DNA of 64,000 bases. Origin: Diploscapter coronatus (lineage: Eukaryota; Nematoda; Chromadorea; Rhabditida; Rhabditidae). This document shows positions 23,784 to 37,294 of the stretch, piece by piece. The translations under genes and the position numbers were made by a program. Each line of letters opens with the position of its first letter. The stretch's first letter is position 1. The stretch lies in the NCBI GenBank assembly GCA_964036155.1, contig OZ038422.1, positions 29,907,201 to 29,971,200 on the forward strand, given 5' to 3'. The notes under the pieces were generated by a model. The model was not told where the DNA came from. It made no database searches and worked only from the letters and a program-made list of their open reading frames with translations.

Positions 23784-25112
23784 ATGGTCACCCTCAACGA
23801 ACTAATCGGTCAACTTCATCGCATTTTTGCTGATGATCACGTGAATGTGGATGAGGTTCGCAAATTGATGGAGTCCTACAAGAGCAACCGGAAAGACTGG
23901 GAAAGATATGCTATTTTCGATCCACACAAGTAAGATCTGAAAGAAAATCGCAGCTTATAAGAGTTGCACGTTAGGTACACTCGAAACTTGGTTGACACCG
24001 GCAACGGAAAGTACAACTTGATCGTGCTCTGTTGGGGACCTGGTATGGGAAGCAGGTAGCTAGTATTTTCTTAAAGAAAAAAATAAAATAGTAAATTTAG
24101 CATCCACGATCATACGAACTCGCACTGCTTCGTCAAGATTCTGGGCGGTCAGCTTCAGGAGACGAAATTCGATTGGCCTCATTCTGATGAAGAGCCTTTG
24201 AAATTCATCGAGCAAACTACCTACGATATCGATGAGGTCTCCTACATGAGTGGTATGTTCATGACATTTTTAGAATCTTTCCTAAGGCGTCAAACAGCAG
24301 CAAGCCAAACTTGTGTGAAGACGTTTTGATTTCATTGTTATCGTTTGCATAATATGTATTGAATATCGAATGCTAAAACGAGTGTTTATGGTTTGCAGTT
24401 ATGTTTCGGTGAGATGGAGTGATATGATAATAGAAATCTTGCTGAAATGACATAATACTGATGAAATATTATCTTCAAAGAATTAAATTTAGACGAAATC
24501 GGACTTCACCGAATGGAAAATCCAAGCCACTCTGACGGAACTGTCTCTCTTCATCTCTATATCCCCCCTTACGCTCACTGTAATGCCTTTTGCGAGGTAA
24601 TTATTACCAGAATCATGACTCCACCCAAATCGCTCCAACTTGACCTTTGATTAGTAATTCGCTGGACTCTTCCCTCTGTTTATCACTGAACAGAAATCAA
24701 GGGGTTATTTCGAATTCATAAAAACAGTCGAATGAAAAATGAGAATGGGTGGACAAGAATTGCCCGAAAACATTAGATTTTCTCGAGCTCTGACACTTCA
24801 CCGAGTCGCTTTTTGCACGCACGAGCAATTTTCGAATCAATTCTTGATCGAAGGAAATTTTCCGCTGATAGTCATTCTCTGGAAAACTCTGCCTCCGATA
24901 TTTCAATGCGCGAACTAAATTATACGATTTTTCTGTAATATTTCTATGATATAAATTTTCAGCGAACTGGCCACAAAACGCAATGCCAAGTGACGTTCCA
25001 CTCGAAAAACGGTAAAATTGTTGATGATCGTGGACCAAGGGAAGAGAGAGCCGTAGAGCAAGCTCCCGCTCCCACTGAAACAGCCGAAGAAGAGGAAAAG
25101 CAGTGTTGTTAG
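23784..25112 (+). CDS. cdo-1: Cysteine dioxygenase
   Basis: Five exons (23784-23929, 23975-24055, 24101-24252, 24493-24596, 24963-25112) give 210 residues, close to the 200-residue animal enzyme. It oxidises L-cysteine to cysteine sulfinate with O2 and Fe(II) in the cytosol, the first step of cysteine disposal toward taurine and sulfate. The cupin motifs are intact: [10 protein letters not shown] holds the first two His iron ligands and the Cys that cross-links to Tyr; IGLHRMEN holds the third His ligand; SLHLY holds the second-shell His and the cross-linking Tyr; YTRN holds the substrate-carboxylate Arg. The C-terminus is an Ala/Pro/Glu-rich tail ending in KQCC, longer than in vertebrate CDO. 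The AG-containing introns are short except intron 4 (366 nt). It converges tail-to-tail with the downstream transporter. Confidence 0.95.
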
Positions 25113-26463
25113 AAAAAAAAGCAAAAAAAAAATAATAAAAAAACAACAAAAAATGTTTTAAATTAAAATTAAAAAAAAAAATGTTTTTTTACTAACCTAC
25201 TTGTCGATATTCTTTTTTTAATGGAATCTTCATATATAAAATTTCACCATCTTTTTATTTTATCTGTATATTTACTTTGGTAAAATTTGTCAGTTTTAAT
25301 TCTGGTAAGGTTTCAATCTCCTATTCAGTCATTTATCAGCATTAGCTGCTTTAAAAGTATTTTAAAAAAAAATGTCATTTTCATGCTAAACATAGCCTTG
25401 GTATCATTTCTTCCCAATTATGCCAAATACCAACCATCAATATTTATTTGTTCGGATATTGAATTGCTGCACAGCAGAGTGTTGATTCGTTTATTTTCTT
25501 GTTATTTGACTATGAGTCATCTTGTACCATACTATCCAAATGCATTGTAATTTTATTTCGAAATTTTGAGTTTGATACTTCATCATATTTGTGTAATGTG
25601 TGTGATACTTGTTACCCTTGAGCATATTGCATTTATTTGGTTGTGTGATATGTAATTTAATGTTTTATGAAAGTTAATAATAAAGAAGATATCACTCATT
25701 TCTGATTTGATAAATCCGACAAAGCAACACAGGTGTATATGGAGGCATTGAAGAAGTTATCTGAGTGATTGTAATGATTAAATAGGAGAAAAGAATGCAC
25801 TCGGTGAAAGCTTTTTGGTCCAATTGAAGGCTGTATGACTGATAAGATTGACAAAGAAAATCAGATAACATGAATGGAAGCGATAAATGCCATGATATTC
25901 GTTCTTTATTTACAAGAAAATAAATAGGAATGACTTGGAAAAACAATTTTTTCTAAAATGAATTTTATGGATAAAATCGCGTAAAAATGCAAGAAGATAT
26001 GAAGAGTTTTCATCTCATTGACTTGATCTCGAGATAATTGACTAGTTTTGACTAATTGAAGGATATAATTTACTGAAAGACTTTATCGTTCATCAATTCA
26101 AAGACAATTTACAATGCATTCAGCATAATATCGTCAAAGCATATTTTAATGAAATTTCAAAATATTCTCCGTGACATTTCTCACGTCGTCGTGCGACAGT
26201 TTTCCACGTAACCCATAAAATAAAGGCAGACTCGGAATACGACTTATTTACACCAAAATAATGATTGCTGGAATAAATAGAAATGGCAAGATTACTGATG
26301 GAATATGAAACTGTTGTCTAACAAAACTAACAAAATAAAAATAATAACTCAAGTTGGTAACGTGATTCAATGCTAAATTTTAGAGACAAGAAAAGTTATT
26401 ATTGAAGTAAAGACAAATCTCATGAAAATTGCACAGAATATCGAAATAAACAAAGTGAAATAA
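25113..26463. other. Convergent 3' intergenic region
   Basis: AT-rich spacer between the stop codons of cdo-1 (+) and the amino-acid transporter (-). Several AATAAA-like runs follow cdo-1 at 25124-25140. I see no coding or RNA gene here. Confidence 0.5.
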
Positions 26464-29303
26464 TCACATCCTCGAAATGGAGCTTTCGGATTCAACCGAA
26501 GAGGAACTCGTCGATGGAGTATCGGGGTCAATCGTTGTAGGCGTTTGAGAGCTGATCGACTGTAGTCGATCAATCTGCTCATTCGCACTTCGGGCTGCTT
26601 GATTCGGTTCGTCGTCCAACACTGTCCAACTCATTATTTGACAGAATACCGTCGAATAGTCTAAAATTCTTGAAATGTGAAAATAAAATACAAGTGAGAA
26701 CATTTTTCTTTCGTTGTCATTTTGGCATGACGAGGAAATCATACTAACTTGTCTCAATCCACAATATGAAATGACTGTGAAATTGAACGTCAATCTATTT
26801 TTTGTTTTGTAGATTTTCTAAAACTTACGGTCTATCCTATCCAAGAAATGGAATCGTCGTTCCGGATAAAACATGAGAAAGTATACTCCCACTCCGACGA
26901 GGAAGCAGCCAGTGCCTATCCCACAGGCAATTGCGTCTTGTCGGAGCGGAATCACTAGCAATCCGATATTGATTATCAGGTTCAAAATGGGCCAGATTAT
27001 GGAGAACTGAAATGCCCAAGTTGGTCAATTATAGACAGTTTTGAATTGGTCGATAAAAACTGATAAAATTTCAAAAACAACTACTTTAACAGCCGTTTCA
27101 GAAACTGGTAATTGTTTCCATTTTATCCAAATCAGCGCGCAAATTATGAATATTGTGTTCAACGTCGAAGTGATTTGCAGGTAGTTGACTAGTTGATCGG
27201 TGTTTCCCACGAAAGCGAAGCCCAAACTTAGGAACGACTGAAAATCACCAAACATTTTCAGGTATTTTCAAGCTATTTATAAAAAGTATTACATGTGTGA
27301 AAACGGAAATTCTTGGACTGTCGTTATCTGGGTGCACCAATTTGAACATCGACGGCATTAGACCCTTCTTCGAGCCAGCCCACATGTATCTGAAGTTAGA
27401 TATGTAGGAGACTTTTTCTAAAATATTGCACTTACCGTGACCACGTGAATAAATCGCCGTTTAGCGTTCCTGAAATTAGATTTAGAGAAAATTCTAGTGG
27501 AAATATTATCGACCTATGAGCAAAATTCCAACGACTCCGGGGACGAAATATGATGCAGTTGTTCCAAGAGTTTTATCGATGAACGTCTAAATCAACTGGA
27601 TTTTTCAAATCTTTATTAATATTATTTTAGTCAAATTTTAGAATTTTCTAAAATTAAGCAATGCAAACTTACCTTGGCAACGGCATCTGAACCCATTATA
27701 TCGGCTGGCGAAAGAACGACGAAATATGAGAACGCTGCGAGGATGTAGACAGTTGATGCGATGGCGAGACCGCCCAGACTTGCTACCGTCAAAATCCTGA
27801 AATCATTCCCTTTGATCGATGCTTAATCTTCATTAAATTTGCAACTAGTATTAATTTTTAAAAAATATTTTAAGCACTAATGATTATAAGTCACTAGAGA
27901 AATATATTTTTGCAACTGTTTTTTCTTCTTTATCATTTTATTACTTGGCTAGATTGGCTTTTTCGATTTCTTCCGTTCCGAAGTTCAGCGTGTTGTATCC
28001 GGCAAATGCCCAACTGCCCTGATAAATGCCCAGGACGATTTCACTTGCAGAGTAATTACTTCCTTTCATTATGTAATCGGGAGCATAATGAGAGGTCCAC
28101 CCTGAAATGGAAATTATCAGTCGTAAATTCTGAAAAGGAAATTGAAGTGTCACATGCTAGATTATTCTGTTTCTTTTAACGAAAAGTGTTTATACAAATG
28201 AAAGATTAAAGATAGAAAAATCTAAACTTCAGTGTAGTTTTTTTTTAATTCTAATTTATTCTTATTTTTGATCATACTGCCATTTAGATATTATTGTAAA
28301 GCAGACACAACATATTAAAGTTTATGGATTTACAATGAGCCGATGAATATTTCGCGGCATTTTCAAAAGACTCGGTTTTAATTACCTTTGACGATTAGGA
28401 AGTAAGCTCCAATTAGGATGATCATTGATATAGCGAGAATTTTGCAGACCATGGATACGACTTGCAGACGAGCAGCAAATTTCTTCAGGGAAAACATGTT
28501 GAATAGCGTCAATAAACCTAAAATACACTAATTTTGAAAGAAATATTAATTCCGATAAAACTTTTATGCGATGGCGATTAAAAATAATTGATACTTCTAA
28601 TTGAAAACTTACTAATCATGCCAAATCCGAAAAGTTTAGCAATATCATCCTTCCGATCTTCTTCAAAGCAATAAATCGGATCAAGCGATTCCACCAGATA
28701 ATTTCCAAATGTCATGAACAACACTGCTGCCATACATGAGCTAAAATTAAAAATATCCGAAAACTACTTTGGAAGTAGGATACCTCTGAATAAATATAGA
28801 TAAATAGAGGAATGAAAACGCTAGTGGATTCCATCCGACCCGATTATAATAGGCCAGTTCACATCCTGACTCTGGTATCGATGTGCCTAGTTCTACGAAG
28901 TTCTGGAAATCAAAGTATTTTTGAGCATCGTAGATGAGTGTTTAATTGCCGCGAAATTCCTCTTATAAATTTACTGAGTAACCAAATATCCATATTTTCA
29001 CATAAAAACTTTTATTCTTTATGACGCAAAGATAGATAAGATTTCGTCAAAAATAAAAATTAAGTAACAACTCACAATAGCTGATAGCGCACTCAATAAA
29101 GCACAGACGACCCATAGAATGAGCGAAAGTCCGACGGATCCCGCGTGTTTGAGGATACCCGGAAAACTCAATATTGCCTTTTAAATAAAACAAACCCTCA
29201 AACATACTTTAGGAGCTATGAAAATACCACTTCCAATGATTGTCGCGACAATGTAGGAAGTGGCTCCGACTATCCCTAGCTTGTTCGCTTCATGGCCATC
29301 CAT
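26464..29303 (-). CDS. LAT-type amino-acid exchanger (AAT family)
   Basis: Thirteen exons on the minus strand, all in phase: 29303-29208, 29177-29076, 28902-28784, 28740-28613, 28517-28386, 28101-27945, 27796-27673, 27586-27514, 27469-27436, 27389-27293, 27237-27085, 27006-26829 and 26660-26464. They encode 529 residues. The first membrane helix carries the substrate motif GSGIF typical of APC-superfamily L-type exchangers, followed by SIPESG and later NTLNFGTEEI and the loop segment around DLFTWSRYMWAG. A Cys lies in the second extracellular loop (DPIYCFEED), at the place where vertebrate light chains disulfide-bond to the CD98-type heavy chain. It is expected in the plasma membrane, exchanging neutral amino acids. 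The C-terminal tail is Ser/Thr-rich. The ATG directly follows a TTTTCAG, compatible with trans-splicing. Which aat paralogue this is cannot be decided by eye. Confidence 0.9.
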
Positions 29304-32287
29304 AATCTGAAAATTTATCGCTTCACATAAAAACAGCTACTTTGAATGACAAGTTATATTTAAAATCGTTTATCGTAGTATATCAAAACAAGCATAATTC
29401 TGACTCTAAAATTACTAAATCGATCTCCTTTCCTTTCCTTTTCTTATATTTATACCTTTCAAAAATGAGAAATTCGACGAAGATCAAACTAATGTATCGA
29501 TATGAATGACGGGTGATAATCTACTGTACGTTTGGTTTTTGGAAGATAATCTTGCATGGAGGGCTAGGACGAAATCGAAGTCTCGAAAATGATTGTCAGT
29601 GATTCTTCAATCAGAATGTCCTCTATTGGAAAAGTGGAACGGTTTCAGAATGGACATGCAATAGAAAACTTTAGATTCCGTGATATCATTGGAATTGAAA
29701 AGGGTATTAGGTTCAGATGCACTAAGTGCTGTGCTTTTGGTTAGGTGGTGTCAGTAAGAGCTTGGATTAACACAAGTTTTTACTAGCACAACGTCAAAAT
29801 GACAATAGTGGAGAAGGTTTGGGAGATTACTGTCCCAAAGAGCGCAGGAGACTCGAATGAATTGTGAGGTCAAAGTGAAGACAATTCGAGAGAAGGTCAG
29901 TGGTCGTGAAGATAGGAGACTCTAGAAGGAGAGAGTGGAAAGATGTCGAGTGTTCGATAGCTGATGATCAAGCAGTGGCTGTAGAGAGCGGAGAGAATGA
30001 GAAGTGCATACAGCTACTGGGAGTAGACATAGACGGAAGGGCTAACAGCATGCGAGAGAGAGGTTAGAGATAAAGGAAAAAAATAGAAGGATGAATGAAT
30101 GGTACTCTAACACTAAAATATTGCACTAGTTTAGTTTGAAATAAAAAAGCTTATTAATAAATTTTGAAAGAATTTCAAAAATAATGATTTTTATTCTAAT
30201 CCACACAACACACAATAGTAATGAAAAAGATAAGGTCTATTGAAATAACAAACGTTCGTGAAACATCATTCTTCTTGACAGTGGCTACTAAAAAGGCTAT
30301 TTTAAGAATCAATCGAAAGAAAGAAGGAAGGAGATGTTTGTTAGTCGCTATCTAACTGATTACTGAACTCAGATATGAAATTGAGAAGTTTCTGCGTACA
30401 TTGTATTGCAATGCGCGTTTTTGAATTGTCAGGAACAAAGACAAACCCCAATCATCCGTAAGGGGCTACCGGCTAGAAAATGATAAATGAGAAAAAAGCA
30501 GAAAAATTTAAAAGACCGAGTAGCCAAGACATCTTATCGGTAGAATTAGCGATATGAATAGCGACAGAAGCTACCCTATTCAGCATGGTTGAATTCAAGA
30601 AGAAAATTATTTTAGAGCATTTTTATAGTGAATAAATTTATGGTTAAAATATTAACAAGAAATTTATCGTTTGGTCATAGATCCAGAATTTTATAAGAAT
30701 AAGTTTCGAAAGTAATTTTATGAAGAATTTGTATCTTTCATTCCCTAAATTTGCGATTATTTCATTGCAATATTTTGTCTCTATGGAACTACGAGTGAAA
30801 CTAGCAAAATCAATGCACCCGAAATTTCCCCATCGCTAGGAAAAATCTTTGCCAGTTTGTCGAATTCGGTCTCTCACGGGTTATTTTTTGTGATGAACTA
30901 AATTCTTCTCTCGACAAATCAAGAACGCGTCATATTTTACTAGCACGTCGAGACATAAATGAACGTTATCAATAGCGAACGAAAATGAATTTAGTGCTTT
31001 TTAACAAAATATAAAAATTAATCTAGGAAATGCAGACTTAAAATAAAATTTAAAAGAAATATTTAAGTAAAAATTTTTACATAATGATCACAAATGAGAA
31101 TTGTTTAACCGTGTAAATTTGATTGATAAGCCAATCAGTGCCCCGATCAAATTAACCCTTTTACAGACTTTAAAATTTTGAACTTTCAATCGACAATTTT
31201 TATCGATATTTTTCATTTGTACCCTATTTTGAGCGGGCTTTACATGCACAAAAATATGACGATTGCGTTAGAAAAAATAATTTATAAAATTTTACTTAGA
31301 AAACAAAGTACGAAATAAATCTAATAGAGCAAACCAAATAGTCATATGAAAAATATATATGCGAAAGAATGTACTTTTATCAAAACAAAATGGTCAAGTT
31401 GGTTAGGACGGTGAAATAAATCGGAAAATGAACGAAGAACGAGGAAATAACGCCGAAAATTCGGAGACTCGAAGAAAAATAAACTGGTCGCCCCTGGGCT
31501 AGGGAAGGAAAGAACGCACGTAAAAAGGAGCGGTGTATTGATTGAGGAAATCGGCTAGCTAAAAGTGACGTAAGGCGAAAAATTGAGAGAAACATACTAT
31601 AGAAAATTACAGAATTTTGGACATGGAAACAAGCAATGCTCGATGTTGAATAATATTCAAAATTGGTGAGATTTTATTTGCAGATTTTTTTTCTGAAAGC
31701 AGCTGTTGAAAAGCACGTCAGAAATGAGTTGACGACGAATTGTCAACGTTTAGTGAATTGTGCAGCCTAAAATTCGAAAATAAATAGTATTCCTTTCTAG
31801 ACTTCCTAAATGCTACTCAATAATTTTACCAACCATAACCACTCAGTCATGTTCATTAACGAAGGCCCTTACACGCGAAACTTTTGCAGATTTCAGTGGG
31901 CGTATCATATGCCTATTACCGTACTTCAATGTTAGGCGCACCTTTAGTCTCCATTTTTGACACCCTGCCTTTTTCAGGCGGTAAAAATATATCCTGCCCC
32001 TATGCTTCAATACAAGCGAGAGATTGCTTTCTCTTTCAGAAGGAAGAAAAGAGAAGGAAAGCGAGAAGAATGTCATGCCGTTTGGAATTTTGTCTTCGCG
32101 ATACACGTATTTTGGGAGTAAAGAAGACGTGGCCTGATGGCTAGTTATCCCATTGTATATAAAATAATTTAAATAATTTGCAACAGTAAACATCTCATGC
32201 ATTATCACCTTATTTATTATTCTATCAGTTCGAACGAATAGACATCTTCATTTATTCAAACTGAACTTTATTGGCGCTTATTATATT
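29304..32287. other. Intergenic region, no gene seen
   Basis: About 3 kb upstream of the transporter and downstream of the methyltransferase-like gene. Small open frames are present (for example 31380-31595 and 31843-32208) but none has family motifs or splice-supported extension. A transporter promoter or 5' UTR exon may lie here. Confidence 0.4.
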
Positions 32288-33987
32288 TCATACAATCAAA
32301 TGAGTATATTTCTTGACGCAATAATCGCTTTGGAAGTTGAAGAAGTAGAGCCGTAGGTGGTTGCTTTGAAATGCTCTGAAATATCAAATATTATTTTAAG
32401 TCATAATTTCGTACTTGAAGAATGCATATCGTCTATCCTTGAGAATTCTAAATAAGAAGTCATGAATCTGTCCCTTTTTATGGTCATCTGGCTCGTGAAC
32501 CTTAAAAATTATTTTAAGACCTAAATAAATTTAATAAAATACCTCCATATTAAATTGACAGATCGTGATATTGGCTTGATCCAATCTACCATTTTCGTAT
32601 AATAAAGGCATCATTTTGTATTCCGAATTTTCAGCGTCGAATAATATCTGATCGATTGTCTGAATTTCCAAATCTTCAGTTAGAATTTTGGAGCGTCATA
32701 CATTTTGGTTAATGATATTCTTCAGAAAGTATATTAAGTCTACGACCGCGACTAACTTATCGTAGTAGAACGCTAAATATAAAATTATTATTACATGAAA
32801 AGTATTTCAACATATTACTATTATTTAGCCATAAAATATGATTTTTCGAAATATTGTGATTTTACTTACCAGTATAAAGTAAATACCACTTCTTATCGGC
32901 TAGAGCCTTGACCTTCTGCATACCCGATTCGTTGCTGATTCCGAAATTGTAAAAATTTCCGACTCTTCGGTATAAATCGCTATTCCCTTTGTAAATTGGG
33001 TCGGCACCGTGAAATTTCGAAGTTCCTGATTTTAGGGCCTAAATTTTCCATTATGCTAACTTTTTTTTTTTTTTAAATTTTATACCGCTTTCATGCCTTC
33101 CTCTGCCTTTATATCATTCCCAATACCGATTGTAACTATGACTGATTTAGAGTCTGGCTAAATTTAACATTTTGAATTATTTATTTAAACAATAGTTTAC
33201 ATTGATTGGTAGAATATGATACTTGACTTCGTCCAGATTTTCGAAATCTCGAAATTTCAAAATGTCCTTGACAATTTGATCACAAATCGTGATAATCCCT
33301 TGTAACTCAGGCCATAGCTAAAGTAGCAGTTTTTAGAGATTTAAGAATTAAAATGATGCAGATATTATGATGAGAATGGAATTAGGATTTTCAGAATTCC
33401 ATATATAAAATTTTCACATGTTAACTTTTCTAAAATTAATAGAGTTAATAGGCAAAAATCGAATAAAATTGTAATGATAAGAGACGAAAATCGAACAATC
33501 TCAGTTTCCTTGCGATTTTTATTATTTATTTCATTTCTACCTTTATCGGATCGTCTTTGAAAGGTAAAATGCTGTCCAACATGCAGTGAATCCATAGGTC
33601 GTATGTCTCATTGCGAGTGCTAGTATTTGGGTTCAGTAAACGATAGGTTATGTTATTGCGTAGGACGTGCACATTTTCACATTCGTTTTCATTACTTGAA
33701 CTCTTGAAGCACGTAAATAGGAAAATAACAACGATTAACGCTCCGAATATATTATATATTCGATCTAATGGACATCTGAAAATCATTTTAATAGTTGATA
33801 TTGTAAAAAGGCAATTAATAAATGTAGCCAATAGAAAAATCATTGATAAAATAGTGTAACATCTGAATAAGATATGAAATTAATCAGTGATAATAAAAGC
33901 TGAGAATCACAATTTTTATACTATTTTAGCAATTATTATTCTTTTTCTAAATATAAACATTTTTACAAATATAAAGACTCACCTCAT
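32288..33987 (-). CDS. FkbM-like methyltransferase-fold type II membrane protein
   Basis: Nine exons in phase give about 319 residues. The first exon is only ATGAG at 33987-33983; the next continues with a membrane segment (IFGALIVVIFLFTCF) near the N-terminus and an N-glycosylation-rich stem, so it is a type II membrane protein, probably Golgi or secretory. The core has VIVTIGIGNDIKAE, FHGADPIY, NFGISNESG and ILFDAENSEYKMM. These match the motif series of the large nematode family related to Methyltransf_21/FkbM (G-rich SAM-type loop, GADP, FD-E-G-E-like strand). The substrate is unknown. The stop codon is at 32288-32290. The start lies 13 nt after the stop of the glycosyltransferase gene on the same strand, so the two are likely co-transcribed. 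Confidence 0.75.
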
Positions 33988-34000
33988 ATTCTCCTAAGAT

Positions 34001-37000
34001 TTACATTGAGTGAGCGTCAATCAATATAGTTTCAAAATATTCCCGATATAAATCTTGTAAGCGTTTCTCCAGCTGCACTAGTCTCAAATCCAGTGTCAAA
34101 GGGGCATTTTGTTTCTTCTTCAAGGCGAGATTCGTATCTACGAAATTCACTAACTTCTCCAATTCTGAGATATACAGGTCAGGATATTTAGATCAATGTT
34201 TATTCACATCGGAATTAGTAATGGGAAACTCGTCATGAAAATACATTTATAACATTTCCAAAAAATACCTTAGGTTCGCAAAGATCATATAGTTCAGTAA
34301 ATATTGCCAGGTAATTTATTTAACCATTATTCAGAAATATGAAAAAACGCTTAGATATTCAGATATCGAAAAATTAGTTTCTTTTATAGATTCATATTAT
34401 TGAGCAGTAAATTGCATCTTCATTTGTAAAATACTGTATTTCATCAGCAGTTATTCAATTTTGCTATTTTGGGATCAAAACCAATCATTAAAATACCAAA
34501 GAATCTGAACGATTTATTCATGTAACGAAAAAATGGAAATAACAACATTATTGAGACCAAAATCAGATGGAGAATTCACAACTTAGCGACATAGTAAATA
34601 TATCATTTTCAGAAAGAAATGTAAAAATCAAATAGCACCCGTCTCTTTTCTCGTGGGATGTCCTAGGGGATAACATGTGAAATTTCGAACGTCGAATTCT
34701 CCGTCTTTAACGAGCTTTGTTTGCCTAACCTTAAATCGTATAAATTAGCAGGCGGATTTGATAGCTATACTTACCTGCACAGAGTTTTCGTATAACGTCC
34801 AATTTAGATTCCGAATTTGCTTCCCGAATTCAATGTCATGCAAATACTCGCCCACACACATTATGGTACCGAAATCGAACTCAGGGTGGGGTTTATTTCC
34901 TAAGATATCGAAATTTATGAAAGGTATGAAAAATCAATTGCTACCAAGCAAATGCTCCATTTCTCCCAATCTTGGCAGATATTCCACCCCCATCAAGCAG
35001 ATTCCATGACGAGATTTTCCAGATTTGCATCCGTCGTATAGAGTTGTATGGAGGTCGAGATCTGAAATGAGGGAAGAATTTTTAACCTCTAGAAATGTTC
35101 GATATTAAAATTACGTCTGAATATTTCGATCCATCCATTATGGAAGTGAGAATATCTAAATTGTACAAAATTCGTGAAATCTCGATTTTCAAAAATAAAA
35201 TTACCGTCCAAACTCCTGCATCCTTCTTTCGCAATGGTACGGTAATTGATCGGGTAATCCTAACCAGGAGTTGATGATCATCGTTTGCAGGAGTTGTTCG
35301 TCGATTCCATACTAACGAAAGAAGTTCTCACATAGGAACTCACAGATCTTGTTGAAACTTTCCAGATAGGGGGTTTTTCGATGACGCTAATCACGGTTTT
35401 GAAGTTGAAAAGTGCCTAATCGCACTCTGAGGCATTCGATTCTTCCACTCACGTTTTGTATGGAAAATAGGCAAATTCGTTTGTCAACTATGTAAGCTAA
35501 TTTTGTAAATTCGCAAATTCAAGTGAAGAAATCATGCAAAAATCGAAATTCCACGTTTCAAAGAATAATTAGGCACTTTTGACTTCAGAATCGTGATCAG
35601 TGTTATTAAAAGTCCATTTGGTAAATTTCATCAAGATCTGTGAGTTCCTATGTGAGAACTTCTTTTGTGAAACTGTGCCATTGCAGCTGCATTAAAAATT
35701 TAGGAGCTTGGCAATATTTCACCTCTTTCATGAATAGGTTTGCTTAAATTACGAAACAGTCGAAAAAAAAATCTACCCTGCTCATGTCATTGAATCTTTC
35801 CAATAAATTGTCGACATTTAACTCATCAAATATAGCTTGGATTAGGTTTCTCGAAACGAACACTTCATTGTACCCGTCGCCAAGTAATAGTGAAGATTCC
35901 AATTGAAGTGTCGACTTTCCGCTTTCTAGAATAAAATTTTCTTTCAGTTTTTAACGATAATTTTACCGTTCTTCCAAATTTTCAACCCTTTAGCAGACCA
36001 ATCTGCATATCGATCATATCTAAAGGTATTTTTTTTAGAAAAATTCAATTTCTATATCTTTACCTAGCCAATCTAGGTGGGCCTCGAAGACCAAAAATAT
36101 GCGTGCCGTTGAATATTTCGCTGATGCTACTCAGTTCAGAGGGAGTTTTGATTATCAGATCGTAATTCTAAATTTGTATTCCGAGGAACTATTTAAAATA
36201 AAATCACCGAGTTACCTGCAGCAGAAGAGCGTGATTCCAGTTTTTATCTTTCTCCAATGAAATCCTCAAGCAGTCAAAATGAGCGTAATCTTGGTAGTGG
36301 CCAGAGGAATCAAAGTCGTAGGTCTAGATTAAGATTAATTTTATAATATATAATTTAAAGAATTGCACTTTATCAGAAATGTAAATATTATCGAAGCATC
36401 TTGCTAGTTGTTTCATTTTATAGGTAAAGTTCGCATTCGATTTGCTATCCATTACAAAACAATACGAGTTTTCTGGGTGATACGATAGCGACATGAAGGC
36501 CTCTTGCATTGGATAACCCTGAAAATATAATTTAGCAAAATTGTAATATTAAAAGTGACTAACTTTATAAATATTCCTAATAATGGCAATAGGTCGATTA
36601 AGTTTAGAATAAACGTTATTTCCCATAACTCTTCTTCGAACACTGCTGCAATCCATATCTAACTGATGGTCCTAAATTAAAAAAAAAAAAAGACATATAT
36701 ATATAGATAGATAGATTTTTTCTATCTAAATTGAATTACCTCAGAAATTGTTAGTCTTCCGCAATCACTATATTGCTTCATGGCAGTTTTATTGTTGTTG
36801 AAAAACTCGCTACATTTCAAATTATTCGGATTGAATCTGAAAGATATTCCTGGAATATTTTTTGAAAAGATAAATAAACTACCCAGGAAAATAATCTCCC
36901 CATAATTCGCCTATGTTACTTCCGCCATATTTAGACAAATAGTTTGATGATAAATTAGACGATGAATACCCGTTGAACTAAAATTTTAAACTGAAAAATC

Positions 37001-37294
37001 GAAGGGGATACTTCTTACATTGTTAATTGAGCATTTCGGACTATCGAAATAATAAATACTTAGGAAGAATAATAGAATTGATAAGCTAAAAATTTAAATT
37101 AGCACTGAAACATTAGAAAAATATTACCTAATGATCAATATCAAAGATTTCAATCGAATTCTAAAACGTAGGTTTAGCTTTCTATTCGTGATTTGTCGAT
37201 CAAATTTCGAAAAACTAGATAAGTCTATTTCTTCTTCATCGACTTCTTCAATTTCATTCAGCAACGGCTTGTAATAAATGTTGTCATACATCAT
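34001..37294 (-). CDS. GT14 family (core-2/I-branching-like) glycosyltransferase
   Basis: About 15 exons encode roughly 550 residues. An acidic N-terminal cytoplasmic part (EEVDEEE) precedes a signal anchor (SLSILLFFLSIYYF) and a luminal domain. The luminal domain has the GT14 'Branch' motif series: SYHPENSYCFVMDSK, CFDNIYISDK, TYDFDSSGHYQDYAHFDC, HALLLQNYDLIIKTPSE, YGIDEQ near the middle of the catalytic part, and SRHGICLMGVEYLPRL. Enzymes of this family add GlcNAc or Xyl branches to O-glycans or proteoglycans in the Golgi. The last junction is uncertain: the 34196-34767 gap is larger than its neighbours and the terminal exon fits best from KLVNFVD, so a small exon may be missing. One intron carries a fold-back element (35318-35665). 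The stop TAA is at 34001-34003. Confidence 0.8.
35318..35665. mobile_element. Fold-back (MITE-like) element in GT14 intron
   Basis: The two ends are long inverted repeats. The left arm begins AAAGAAGTTCTCACATAGGA and runs about 40 bp through AGATCTTG; the right arm is its near-perfect reverse complement. A second inner pair, around GTGCCTAATC on the left and GATTAGGCACTT-like sequence on the right, shows the palindrome extends inward. Length about 348 bp, no coding capacity. It lies wholly inside an intron, which explains that intron's size. Confidence 0.75.

Noticed and set aside
24697..25149. 150-codon frame antisense to cdo-1
   Set aside because: Shadow of the conserved last cdo-1 exon.
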